DNA from: Bryopsis sp. KO-2023
Taxonomy: Eukaryota; Chlorophyta; Ulvophyceae; Bryopsidales; Bryopsidaceae
NCBI GenBank assembly: GCA_030272585.1
Contig: BSYQ01000014.1
Span: 1,922,001 to 1,986,000 of the forward strand
Reading direction: 5' to 3'
DNA length: 64,000 bases
Position numbers and translations under genes: made by a program. Each line of letters begins with the position of its first letter. Position 1 is the stretch's first letter. Positions 24,501 through 36,221 of the stretch are shown piece after piece. Below the pieces are notes generated by a model. The model ran no database searches. It worked only from the letters and a program-made list of their open reading frames with translations, and was not told the DNA's origin.

Positions 24501-27500
24501 AAGCCCATCGGGGATGTCGACGAGAAGGGGGTCGTTTGCATGGCAGACTGCGATTGGGTGGTGTCGATGATTTCGGCTTTGGATGGGGTGTTGAAAGCTC
24601 AACAGAGAAATCTGAGGGAGGGTTTTAAGAAATTGGGCAGTGAAGGGGGGCGAGCACTTGCGAGAGGAAAGTTGGAGGACCTGTTGGAGCTGTTATTCGC
24701 CGACCAATCGAAATGGTGGGTACTGGAGATTTTTTTGTTGATTATCATTTCAGTTGTGCTTTCAGTTTCTCATATTCAATATAGTATCTGTATAATATAT
24801 ATTTATTGTCATAGGTTGGTGGGTTTTTTCCTTGGGGCCCTGGAATCTAGCAAATCGGAGGAAGACATTCTTTTCGAAGAGCTACGGATGCTCATGGAAG
24901 CTTCCAGAAACGCTGGTAGGATTCTCCCTCCAATTTCTTATTTATTTTCTGACAAGTTTTCTCATACTGCCATGTACTTCCCTCCTTTTTTCAATGTTTT
25001 TTTTGTTTTTGTTTTTTTTGGGGGGGGGGTCAATCTATTTTTTTTATTATTTTTTTTTGCCCAATGGATTAGGCCGAGCTGTGAAGGAGCAAGATTGGCT
25101 TCTTTTCCGGGAAGCCCTGAAAAGAGTGAAAAGAGTGATTGAAAACTCGCAAGATCGAGCCAGAAAATTATTTGACGAGAAATCGGGGGGTCCTGACGAT
25201 CCCCTCAGTCAAGTGGAAGTCTTTTCAGTGTTGAATCACATGATCCAAGGTGGTGTTTTATTTATTTTTACAGTGTTTTCTTTCTTTATATATTTATTTC
25301 TACATGTATGTCTAGCTACTGAAAGATAAAGGAATTCAAGAGATGCACATTTGACCGAAGAGAGGAAAAAATATTTACACAGTTAATGCAAAGTTTAAGG
25401 TAGCCATCCTTCCTTTTGTTTCGTTTCGTCTTGATTTTTGATTTCGCCGTTTCTTTCTGTTTCACAGATTCCACCCCACAGGAGCAAGCATTTCTGCGAG
25501 TCTCGCTAAGAAAATGGGACACGGCAGGGAACGGCCTAACTTTTTCCCAACTCAAGCAGAGCTTGGAAATCGGCCAAGTCAGGAGGAAGCCTATCGATGG
25601 GGGCCCCCCATCCCCAACGTTCAGCCCTGAAGGAGGAAGCCGGCGCTTTTCTGGGGTGGAAAAACTGTCTGCTTTCAATGCCGACGAAAGAAGCTATGAG
25701 CATTTCAGGAGTCAGCAAGGGGGGGGTGGTCGATTGGATGTTATGGCCCTCGAAAAAGAAATCGAGGAAAGCAGGAAAAGGGAGGAAACTCTGAGAGCTC
25801 AGGTACGTTCCCTCCCTATTTTTAAAATTAAGGATGACTAATAGTGAACATATCGCTGTATATGTTTGAAAATGCGCAAAACAAAAAAATTAAAGTATAG
25901 TTTGTGGGAAAAACTAAAATACCAAAATAAAGAATAGCATTATGTGTAATATTGGAGATGATTTGGTGTTCTGTTGAAGAAACCTCGTAAAACACGCACA
26001 CACAATAAAAGTGTGTTAATGTGTCTATTTTTTATAATTTTTTTGTATTGTTTTTTTGGGGGGGGGATGTTTTTAGAACAGTGTATTGCGCCGTGATTTA
26101 TCGGATATGGAAGCTCGATCTCGGGAGCTGGAGGATGTTGCTTTGCTAAAGGAGGTCGGAAGCCAAGAAGGAAATTTGGATTCGCAAATCAAAGCGGCCT
26201 GGCAAGCATGCAATACCTTCAAAAAACGGTAGGCCACAGCAGTTTTATGGATGAAGGAAGCTTCAAGGAAGCTTCCTGGTGTTTTACTGGTGTTCCCTTT
26301 TTTTGTTTTGGAGGAAGAGGGGAGGAGGGGGGGAATTCCACTGACTAACTTCACACAAATTTCTAATCTTTCTATTTGTTGATATTTCTTTTATTTTTTT
26401 TGTTAATCAACAGGTACATCGAATGTCGAACAGCGCTGGATACGATTAAGTCGAATCACGAGCACACCCTCCAGCAGCTGTCGGACACCCACAAAAATCT
26501 GCAAGAAAAAAACACGAAATGCTACAAGCTGGAGAGCGAGGCCACGAAATTGAGGGTGGAAGTTCAGCACGCGCGCGATCTCGAAGCCATGCTGATCTCA
26601 GAAAGGTGTGTGGCACATTATCTCACAGAAAATACTGCACAGTTTAAATTCTCGGAAAAGTGTGAGAAATTGCATTGCAAGAAATTATATCCCCTCTTCT
26701 TGTTTTTGAATTCCGGGTCCGACTTCTCAAGGATATATTTTTATACATTTTTTTATTTTTTTTTCAAGCCACATCATTATGGCCTTTTTTGTTGTTTTGA
26801 ATTTGAGTTGATGAAACGGTTCAGGGAAGATCGTGTGAAAGTGGAGAAGGACCTTCTGGATGCTCAACAGAAAGCTTTCGCAGCACCAGGGGGTGCCCTC
26901 AAAGAAGTCAGCAATCTCAGAAGGGAAATCATGGATGTGAGTACAAATCGCCTCACTCTCCAAAAATTGAAAAAAAAAGAGAAAAATGGGTGGAATTTAG
27001 TTTATTTTTGATCAGATGATTCTGCTTTGGAAAGAGCCATGCCAATTTCAGCGCAAGGGATGTCTTTGTTCAGTTGCAACGTGTGAAAGGCTTGGCCGAG
27101 CGGAAAGAAGCCGAAGTCAGACGTGAGTTGCTGTCTCTTCGGCAAAGCGTGAATGGGGTTTCTGCTGCGGATTATCATCGACTGGAAAGGGAGGTCAAAG
27201 AAGCGAAACAGCAAAACACCCAGCTTCAAATCGAGCTGCATGCCATGGGGGACAAGCTGGATGTTTATCGACGCACCCAAGGAAGCGGACCAGCGATCGA
27301 TGTGCTGAAAACAAATCCTGGCCCTGGTGTTTCAGGTACTCTATGAAATTCGGCCAATTTTTTGTTAAAACAGGATACTTTTGTTATGAAAAAAATCGTC
27401 AAATTCAAAACAAATTGCCATCTTACAAATTTGTCACATATGTTCGCCCCCTCCCCCCCTCACACTTTTGTCACACTTTTTTTTACCTCCCTTACAAACA

Positions 27501-30500
27501 AGCAACAGCAACCAGTCCCCAAGTCATTCCAATTGTGATTTAAAAAAAAGTTCATCATCAGATAAACATGGATGCATTTTCTTTGAATAATTTTCTTTTG
27601 TTTAATTTCAGCTCACTTAAATTTTTTCGTCATATTCTAAAAAATTTCTGGGTTTTTTTTTGTTTTTTTTTTCATATTCTGAAAATTTGTTTTTTTTGTT
27701 TTTTTTTGTTGTTAACTAAATTTGAAGTTTCGAGGACACCTGATGAGGACAAGAAAGAGGAGGAACTCAGGATTGAGCTTCGACAGTTGAGGGAGGTTTA
27801 CATCAGGGACAAAGAAGAAACAGACAAGGTGCACTCAAGCAGTTAAACAAACACTTCATTTTTATAAACTTTTTTTTATGTAAAAATACCAAACACTTTT
27901 GGCTACATCAAGGGATGAAAAAGCCCCCCCTCTTTTCCACAGTTTCTGTTTCAGGATTTGACACCACCCGAAACAAATATTGCCAAACCTTTCAACAGAG
28001 TCTCTTCCGAGCGCAATATCAAAATGATGAAATGCAAACAAACCACACCGGAGGTGTTTCGAGGACTATTTTGACTTGAGTTCAATCATGATATATATAT
28101 ATATTTTTTTTTTTTTGCAGATTCGTGCCCTGTTGGACAGGGAATGTGAAATTTCTCTGGAAGCCCGGGCTGCTCTGGAAACCGCCGAGCAAGCCTTGGA
28201 AAATGCTAAACGGGATTTAGGGGAAGAGGTTGCCAAACTCAGAAGGGAGCTCGAACGGAGGGACGAGAAAATTCATCAATTGGAATCCCAGCTGAAAGGC
28301 ACGATAACAGGATTGGGGAAAGCATTGGTTCGGTCATCGGCAGCGAATAAGAACTCGCTTGCAGAAAGGTCGATGGTAGGTTTTTAGGTTCTGTCAAACT
28401 GATCATAGAGGGGGTGAAAATGAAGGGGAGGTATCTATATTGTTGGTTTTCTTTTGATCAACTTGCAAGGAATGCAACATCTGCTATGGTTTTTTGCCTT
28501 CTTTTTTTTGGGGGGGGGCTATGTGCATAATCTGTATTTGAATGCATCCCACTTTTTTTGAAATAGTTGTATTTTTTCTGAACATTTTTCACCAGGGAAT
28601 GGAAGCTCTTGGCGATGATGAGAACGTTTTCGAGTTGCAAATTCTCGAAGCAAAATTGGAGGTGAGTGTTGTTTGGAAGATGCGGTTTAATTTTGGGTTT
28701 GGCTTTTCTGGATGGTGACAATTGAAGCATTGGTCAAGGGGTTTGGAGGAAGGATAATATATATACGTAAGGAACCCCCTGAATCAGAACATATTCCCTT
28801 CAAAATCACCTTTAAACACGGACCAGAGCTGGCGTCCTAATTGATGAAACGAAACTGTATCGTGAGAGGATTTTTTATCCTTTCTTTTCTGCAACTGTTC
28901 ACTTGCATTGGACATTTTGCTGTTCCGGACATGCGTTTCTCAGGAGGGCCATGTGGGTGTGGATCCATCAACATTTGTGAGCGTGGATTTCTTCGAACAT
29001 GAAACTCAAGCCACGTCTGTCGCCACGGGGACTTCCCCGAATTTCGATGCAACGATCAAGTATGTGGTGGCCTCCGATGCTTTTTTCGTCAAGTACCTTG
29101 ACACGTCGACCCTAGTTCTGGAACTGAATCAAGCGAGGGGTTGGGATTATGACACAATCGCGAAAGGCAGAATGCCGCTCAAAAGAGTTATCGAAGAGGC
29201 CGATGTTGGAGCAGGTGATCTCTAAAAACAAGAAATTGGGAAAATATGATGCATGCATGCATGTTGCATGTGAATGTGCTTGCATTCATGCATGCATTGA
29301 TAAGAAGAGGATTTTTTTCCTTTTTTTTTGGGGGGGGGAGAAGAGTAAGGAATGATTGTATAACAGTTTGTTTTTTGATTGATTTTTGTGGAGGGCAGGG
29401 ATCGGCGATCGGCTGTCATTTCACCACGTGGAATTAGTTGGGGCAACTGGGGATGTGTTGGGAAAACTACGATTTGGGTTCAGGCTGTACAGACCACTTC
29501 ATGCAGCAATCGGAGCGTACAGAAGCCAGCAAAAAGCAATTGACGCACCCTCATTTGCTGGCGAGGTACTGTCGATGCCTCCAACCCCAAAACAAACAGG
29601 AAAAAAATGAAGTTTTGGGCATTGTGTGCATATCGGGGTTTCCGATATGTTGCACCGAAGGAGTGGATCTGGAAAAATGTATCTGCACAGTGTGTTATTC
29701 TGTGTGATTCTTTCAAATTTGTGTTTGGAGTTTCTGGGTTTCGGTGGAGGATCGGCAATTTGCCCAGAAATTGCGCTGAGTTTTTACGACATGTTATTTC
29801 TTGATAGACGTGCCTTTGTTTTTTTTTTCCTTTTTTCAGATTAATTCTGCACAGCTTTCGCACATCAGAGTTGTGGTGCACTGCTGCGAAGCCCTCAGGT
29901 AACATGGTTTGGATTGGGGTGGTACCAGTCTGACATGGAGGCTTCCTTTTCTTGGGTGCATCTATACATGTATAAACATTTCCCTTTTCGAAAAACATCT
30001 GTGTAATGCATCAGTCGATACACAACTTCAATTAATTTCTTCCTTAATTTGAATTTTCGCATGATTTGTTATATTCTTCTTCTTGTCGATGCAAACTCGT
30101 ATAAATATAACTTTTCGTCAAAGTATTTTTACATGAATTTTTCGTGGCTTTTTTTTGTCAGACCATCGGTACCCCCTGCAGCATCTCGGCCTTACGTCAG
30201 CTACAATGTCCCATGTTCAACTTCACATAGAAATTACGACACAAGGTTTAGTTCTGGGGCTGATCCGGTGTTCGACGACGAAGCCATTTTCGAGATCGGT
30301 GTGAAAACTATCACCAATATATACATTGAAAAATAAAACATCCATTTTCCTGAGAAAAAGGAAAGAACAGCTGCAAAGTTGCCTTTTTGGCCTATATTTT
30401 TAATTTTTTTTTGTGTCCAAGATTTTTTATTGTTTATTATTTTTATTTATTTTTTTTGGGGGGGGTGAGGGTCTGGCGTCTATCTACGTTTTGCAATGGA

Positions 30501-32785
30501 CCAGTCGCTGTCATTGGGTGTTTTCTGTTTTTTTTGGATTTAAGGGGTCACCCTGAATCACGAATCGCAGGTGGATTTTATTGATGGCTTTTCCAGCCCC
30601 CGCCCAAGTTCAACAATGCCCAACCCTCATTTGGTCCCTGTATTTCTGCATTCAGTTCGAAGTTCAGAAAAGGATTCCACCCTCAAAACAGACCCCTTGG
30701 AGCTGGTCGTATATGATGAGTCTGACATGGAGGGCAGCGAAGGGGGGATCTTAGGGATAACCAAAGTTCCGCTGGATTTGCTTCTGGAAGGCTTGCCTTT
30801 GGAGGAGAAGAGATTCCCATTGACTCACCCTGTGTCGAAAAAAGCTGCTGGCTTTATCGTGGTCACTGTCAATTGGCATCAGCCTCTCCGGTTGCCAACT
30901 GTTCAAGGTGGGGCTGTATGTGAATATTTTGGACCTACCGCTGAACCCCGATTCCTCGGTTTGAGTAGATCTGCTAACACAGGGTTTTAAAACAGACAGA
31001 AAACGCTCCTGCCCATATTCCCCTGGGATGGGGTTGCATGTCTTTGTGTGTGTTTAAGAAACCGGGGGAGGGTGGTGCTGGTAGACATCGAGGCTGGGGT
31101 TGTGGTCCATCTAGAAAAAGAAAAGAGCAAAGCACGATTTTCCAGTGTATTGAGATTCCATCGAATGTGGGTTTCCAGGCGGAGGTGTGAATCAAGGTGC
31201 AATCCAAGGCGACAGTTTGTCAAAATCTCCAATCGCTGCTCATTGGCCTGGAACCGACAGGTAAGGTCTGACGCATTGTGGAAGATGTATTCTCATTATC
31301 TTGAACTCGCTTCATAAATTTCTTAAGGCCTTCATTATTCTCCTAAACTCAATTCCTCTGGAAACATGCTGATTGTCCATCAGTCACTCCGGACAATGCA
31401 GAAATAAACAGTTTATGTGTTTCACCACATATCATACCTTCCTGTGCATATCCCCACTGGATGACTCATCCTTAATTCCGTGGTAACAGGGAGTCCCCCG
31501 ACAGCGACCCCCTGATATTGCCACAGCCTCCAACCTCGGATCCAATGGGCGATGTGACTGCTCAGCCTGAGGAGATCGAGGATGAGCTCATTCCAGTGCA
31601 GTCGATATCGCCCGACATCGCCCGGCCTAGATATCAGCACACAGGGTCAAATCAACCTCAGCATATCCCTCTGGACGAATCCTTTGACGATGGTGTGAAG
31701 GTAATGAAAAATGAAGGACTCGTATGTGTGAAAAACGTGTATTGGGGAAAAGAATGGATTTTTTTGAAAATCGATTAGATGTCCCAAGGCTTCCCACAAG
31801 ACTGAATTATCTGAGCATTCAAAACGGCTGTGTTCCGGGAAGGATATTTACCCACCCACCCGATTGATCGATATTTATTCTTACGCAGTGATAATTCCCT
31901 TTCAAATTCTCTATTTGATTTCCTCCTTTGTTTTTTTGGGGGGGGGGCGAAGGGGGGGGAAAGAAAAAGTCTTCTGGGGAGCATTGTGGATGAAATCTGT
32001 TAGGCCTGGCGCTCAATTTTTCAGTATCGGGATTATAGTTGAATTTGGGATGAGCGTGTGTCCATTCAGGCAGTTGCACTGCCCCTCTCATCCAATCGCA
32101 ATCGATGGCCAGACCCTCACGATTACCTAATCGTCCATGTCATGTCAGTCACCCTCGATCCCATAGCGCTCTCCTGCCCCGAAGTCCAGTCCATCATCGT
32201 TGTTCAATCTTTCCTTGACGAACTCTGTCCCGTGGAAGTTCAGAGTTCCAGGGCAATAGCAAAATCCCGGGGCCCGTTGCAAGTTGATCATGCGGTGGGG
32301 TATGATTTGAAGGAGTGCGGGACAGTGGTGAGGGGTATGATCGAGAATGGGGAGTGTCGGCTATACTTAGGGGTGGTTTCCCAGATCGAAGAAACCCCAG
32401 TGACTGGAACAGTTGCTTCAAGAGTATCGACAGTGTCCAAAGGTGGGAGGGAGGGGGAAGATGTCTCAGAGGGTGGCTGAATTTGCAGGTTTACTCACAA
32501 GTTAGCTCCCCGTGTTGAAACCAGCAATGGATTACGGGAATGGAGTAGTGGAAATGTGAGGATTTTTGAGGTTTTCCTTTGTGCTTTCCAGGTGCAGTGA
32601 AATACTTGGACATTGGAATGTGCGATATCGATCTGTTGAGGCTGATGGAATCGGGGGCCGACCTGGAGAGGGCCACACTTCGAATCCCCAGCAGTGACAA
32701 ATACAAAGCACTCACCGGTGCTGAATATTTGGGGGATATGAAAGTCACAATCCGAGCGAGCGAAGGTCTCAGCTTCGTTTCTTGA
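21556..32785 (+). CDS. RPGRIP1L/RPGRIP1-type ciliary transition-zone protein (coiled coils + C2 domains)
   Basis: About 26 exons and about 1590 aa. Boundaries include 22182-22267, 22797-22958, 23198-23371, 23778-23898, 24312-24715, 25468-25802, 27074-27335, 28121-28375, 28944-29214, 30545-30907, 32070-32442 and 32592-32785. The N-terminal two thirds is coiled coil (KQQEELVMLREENERL; KLRRELERRDEKIHQLESQL). A C2 domain follows, recognisable as the RPGRIP1 C2-N by DPSTFVSVDFFEHETQ, FDATIKYVVASDAFFVKYL and LVLELNQA. A second C2-like region (residues encoded at 30162-30907) has DPLELVVYDESDMEGSEGG. The C-terminus (32070-32785) resembles the RPGR-interacting domain. Known role: scaffold of the NPHP/MKS module at the ciliary base. 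Odd: the 24312-25802 exons insert about 330 residues with a degenerate EF-hand-like loop (WDTAGNGLTFSQLKQSL) between coiled coils. The start at 21556 and exon 2's donor are the least certain parts. Confidence 0.9.
25012..25029 (+). repeat. T8-G10 tract upstream of a 3' splice site
   Basis: A run of T passes directly into a run of G about 43 bases before the acceptor at 25071-25072. Equivalent sense-strand tracts lie at 23696-23712, 26051-26066, 28502-28518, 29321-29338, 30451-30465 and 31931-31947 in introns of the same gene, and at 39043-39062 in the coiled-coil gene. Confidence 0.85.
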
Positions 32786-33706
32786 TGCCAGAGGCCGATG
32801 TTGGGGGTTTAAAGGGCTTTGGTTAGGGTAAATAGTTAGAACACACGGAGGTTGTAATAGTATATTGGTCATACCCCCTGTGCAAACCCCCTTGGTTAAT
32901 TCTGGTCGCCACATTGACGGCAAGCTCTAAAAACACCAAGGAGGGGTCAATGTTGGCGACTCCTTGCAACATTCTTGTAAATCTGACAGATCAAAACCAC
33001 CAAAAGCAAAAAATCCAGATGGACCACGTGTAGTTCCATTTAGCCCTATTCCCACATGTCTGAGATGCACCCATATCACAAAGACAAGCCTATCCTGGAG
33101 AAAACAGGGATGGGGGGGGGGGGTCAAATTTGGCACACTGCTGTGAAAATGATTTAAAAATAAAAAAAACAAGATGATTCTACGTGCCGAGAGATTGTGC
33201 AAGATCCGAGCATACGTTTTGCTGTTTTCTTTGTTTGGATACCAATTGGGTTTTTTTTATTGGTGAAGGCCCTGTAGAGTTGGGATACACTTTGGAAGTT
33301 TAGGGTCTTCCATCACCCAATTAAGTCAATCAAATGGCCGACAAGAACGGATAAATGAATGCTTGATGAATACAATCAAATCTCAAGGCAGCAGGGCTGA
33401 ACGGATTAATCAGAAAAAAAAACAGTCACTCCAAAATGCTTACAAAAACAGGAAGAGCTACATTGCAACCATCTGTCTTAAGCCGTGTCTGACAAAGCCA
33501 AACTGTTTGAACAACCCCACATGATCAACGGGACTTCTTAATTGACATCAAAATTTAATCCAGGTTTGGTACTACCCCCTATGAAATTTGCAAGTGCATG
33601 TCAAAACTAAAACGAGGAAACTAATGTCAAACTGCCCAAAAAGCTGGCACAGTTTGGGGCAGGGCTTGAAAATTCTCATTCATCGTGGGGATGAAATGGG
33701 GTCAAA
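32786..33706. other. intergenic DNA between convergent genes
   Basis: This is the 3' flank of the RPGRIP1L-type gene and of the minus-strand glycine-rich gene. It contains a G13 run at about 33109-33121. No coding frame or RNA gene is recognisable. Confidence 0.45.
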
Positions 33707-34361
33707 TTATTTTCGACCTCCTCCACCACCACCACCAGAGCCGCCGCCGCCTCCTCCTCCTCCGCCGCCGCCACCGCCGCCACCACCGCCTCCTCCTCCT
33801 CCACCACCACCACCACCGCCAAACTTCTTTCCTTTCTTCTTCTTTCCTTTCTTGAAAATCAAAAGAGCACGACTACCTACAAGACAAGAATTATACAGCG
33901 CAAATAAAAAAAACCACCAGCCGATCACCACCGTTTCCAGAGAGTGTTCTGTTCATCCATGGCAAGCAAAAAACACTGCAGCCAAGCCGGATGTGCGAAC
34001 CCCCCCCCCCCCAAGGCCCAAATTGACCACAACAGGGAGAATCTACTCTTCGTAGACAGAAAACCCTTACCATGAACGTTGAAGTGTCGCAGGTTAGATA
34101 CCAGCGCACGGCTGGAAACATCGACTCTTTGCAGACCTGGTGAGCCAACGAAGTCACTCAGAAAAAACTGATGAACCCACCGAGGACTGTTCTCGTCCCA
34201 GAAAATAGAATTCGAATTCCGAAAACCCTGTTACATATCACGTTCTCTCGAAAGGTTGCCCCACCAATTTCAGAGCTTGTTGCGTCTGAAACGTCTGCAG
34301 CCGATACAACGATCAAGCCAACCAAAAGAAGGCCAACTACGGTCTTGAAAAACGGTGCCAT
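33707..34361 (-). CDS. secreted Lys/Gly-rich protein with poly-glycine tail (about 110 aa)
   Basis: Three exons with consistent phases: 34265-34361, 34071-34136 and 33707-33876 (333 nt). Exon 1 encodes a clear signal peptide (FFKTVVGLLLVGLIVVSAAD). The mature part has a short segment with VDVSSRALVS, then a strongly basic stretch (FKKGKKKKGKKF), then more than thirty glycines ending SGGGGGGGRK. Length, intron phase and order of parts match the duplicated pair at 43431 and 62965, so the three form one family. Function unknown. A cationic, glycine-rich secreted peptide could be antimicrobial or a wall/matrix component; neither is shown. A TATA-like CATAAAAAC lies at about 34458-34466 on the coding strand's upstream side. 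The opposite strand is also open here as poly-proline; the signal peptide and splice phases favour the minus strand. Confidence 0.7.
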
Positions 34362-34964
34362 TGTCAGAACGCTGTTGCGAACGGAAGGCTGGAGCACCGA
34401 AACAATGTAAAAAAATCGCAAAACGAAAGTTGTCTGAATGAATTGTGGTGGGGTGCGTTTTTATGGGCGCCAAAGACAAGCCACGTGCGTTTCCGATGAT
34501 CACATCACGGCTTCTACGTGGTACCATGTGTAGCTCTGCGTCTCTTTACCCCCCACGTTGGGCCTTACGGCAGACGCGCGGCCGATGCTTTTTTTTCCCT
34601 TCTTTCACGTCAGCTCGTGTCGCCTGAAGGGTGTTGGGTTTGTTGATGGCTTGGCTGTGTTGTGACCTCGTAGCTGAGCCTGACTTGCAACAACACAACA
34701 ACATGTTTACATGACTTGCAACATGAAGCATCAGAACGATGGTCATGTCTTTACCATCCGCTTGTCAAAAGAGGACAATGATGGGTGGGATGGATGAGGT
34801 CGTTCAGCATAAATGACAAAACCTGTTTGGTTTACTCTTTGTGTTGTTCTATATTTTCTGTTGTTGTGTGTGGGGGGGGTGGAGTCTCCATCCTGCAGTT
34901 TGTAACAAGTGGTTCAAAGTTAGTTGGAAATTAGTTGGAAATTGATTCAGTGTAAATATATGTT
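34362..34964. other. promoter side of the glycine-rich gene and flank of tRNA-Thr
   Basis: It contains a TATA-like element for the minus-strand gene near 34458-34466 and otherwise non-coding sequence. No further gene is visible. Confidence 0.4.
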
Positions 34965-35037
34965 GCCTCCTCTGAGAATCGAACTCAGGGCCTTTCGCTT
35001 ACAAAGCGAATGCTCTAACCAACTGAGCTAAGAAGGC
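34965..35037 (-). tRNA. tRNA-Thr (anticodon UGU)
   Basis: On the minus strand a 73-nt cloverleaf can be folded by eye. The acceptor stem GCCTTCT pairs with AGGAGGC with one G-T pair. The D-arm contains TAGCTCAGTTGG (A box). The anticodon stem TTCGC/GCGAA encloses loop TTTGTAA with anticodon TGT, and the T-arm has GAGTTCGATTCTC (B box). There is no intron, and CCA is not encoded, as usual for nuclear tRNA genes. It would read ACA, and ACG by wobble. Confidence 0.96.
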
Positions 35038-36221
35038 ACGATCATTGTTGAGATATATTTATTTTTTGACCCCAAAATACACACATTTCTCAAAAAACTG
35101 CTTTGATTTCACTACACCCAAGCTTCGCTTCAACAACGGATCGAGTGACACCCCTGCTGCCAGCCAGTGATCGGCGTTTCTCATGGTGAAAGAGATGTTT
35201 TCGAGCTCAGAGGTTCGCATCCAAAAACCGCATGGAGTCGACTTTGGCGAGTTGGTAGGCCCTACCAACTCGGAGTTGTTCTTGCATCTTGATTGATAGG
35301 GGATATCTTGTCCTCTGGTAAATTACAAGTGAACTCTGGATCGAAAAGAAAACTTTCATCAGCGGGAACGTTATCGACATCGGAGTCCAAAACATTGAAC
35401 ATTGGGAGTACTCCCAAGCCACCAACAATGAGACTGTCTGCTTGGTGTCTGTTGCTTCATAGTTTTTTTTACACAAATCATGAAGTATCAAACTGAACCC
35501 AAGATTCTTGCTTGAGTCCTGTTTCTCCAGGGGGGGACAACTCGACAGATAGCCACAATGTTCTGTGATGTTTTCGGGTTTCGCGTCAGACTCTTCTTTG
35601 CTTTCTGGAGAGCCCGTGAACGTGAGTTCTGTGAAGGTGACATCGAATTGGAAGAACAAGGCGTCGAAGGAAGGGGGATTAGCCTGTGTAAGTTGTAAAG
35701 GCCAGGCGTCCTTCAAACATTCGAGGAAGGACTGCAAACAGGAACGAAGTCATAACCCAACATCTTTTTCGCGCCGTCAGGCTCGTCATCAGAAGGCTTG
35801 GTGGAAGACCCTATCATCCTGGGCATGAAAGAAAGGAGTGCGTAGGATTTCTCTTTCGAGAATCTTTCGCGTGCAGCCGCTGCTGGTCTCTGGTGTTCAG
35901 CAACGCTTGCCGTAGTTGTCAAACGCCGTCAGTGGCCAGTTCCCAAAGAGTCGGGACGGCAATTTGTCCATGGATTCACACCGTAATTCGTTGCGACGAT
36001 CCACTTCGAAAGGAACCTATCTTTTGCCGCCACTGCGCCGCGACATGTTGTCCGCAGAAAATGGTTCAACAATAGCAGTACTTTCCATACAACAGGGCTT
36101 CAACGAGACGGGAGATTTCCAGCAGATGGACACGGCGCCGTCAGGCTCTGCAGCGCGCCACTTCCCTCGTCCTATGACGCCCGTCCAATAAAGGATATGA
36201 CGTCTGACGACTTCCGGCTTC
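35038..36221. other. unassigned region upstream of the coiled-coil gene; possible 5' exons
   Basis: Several plus-strand stretches read like Ser-rich protein: about 35299-35420 (NSGSKRKLSSAGTLSTSESK), about 35573-35690 (SGFASDSSLLSGEPVNVSS) and about 35940-36190 (KSRDGNLSMDSHRNSLRRST). They may be upstream exons of the gene at 36222, or a separate gene. A minus-strand frame at 35207-35737 is also open. I could not close a splice chain. A short perfect hairpin lies at 35248-35272. Confidence 0.35.

Noticed and set aside
33588..34055. Plus-strand poly-proline frame (155 codons)
   Set aside because: It is the complement of the poly-glycine exon. The minus-strand gene has a signal peptide and three phase-consistent exons.
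35207..35737. Minus-strand 176-codon frame near the tRNA gene
   Set aside because: No recognisable features, and the plus strand reads more like the Ser-rich style of the adjacent gene. Left as unassigned.
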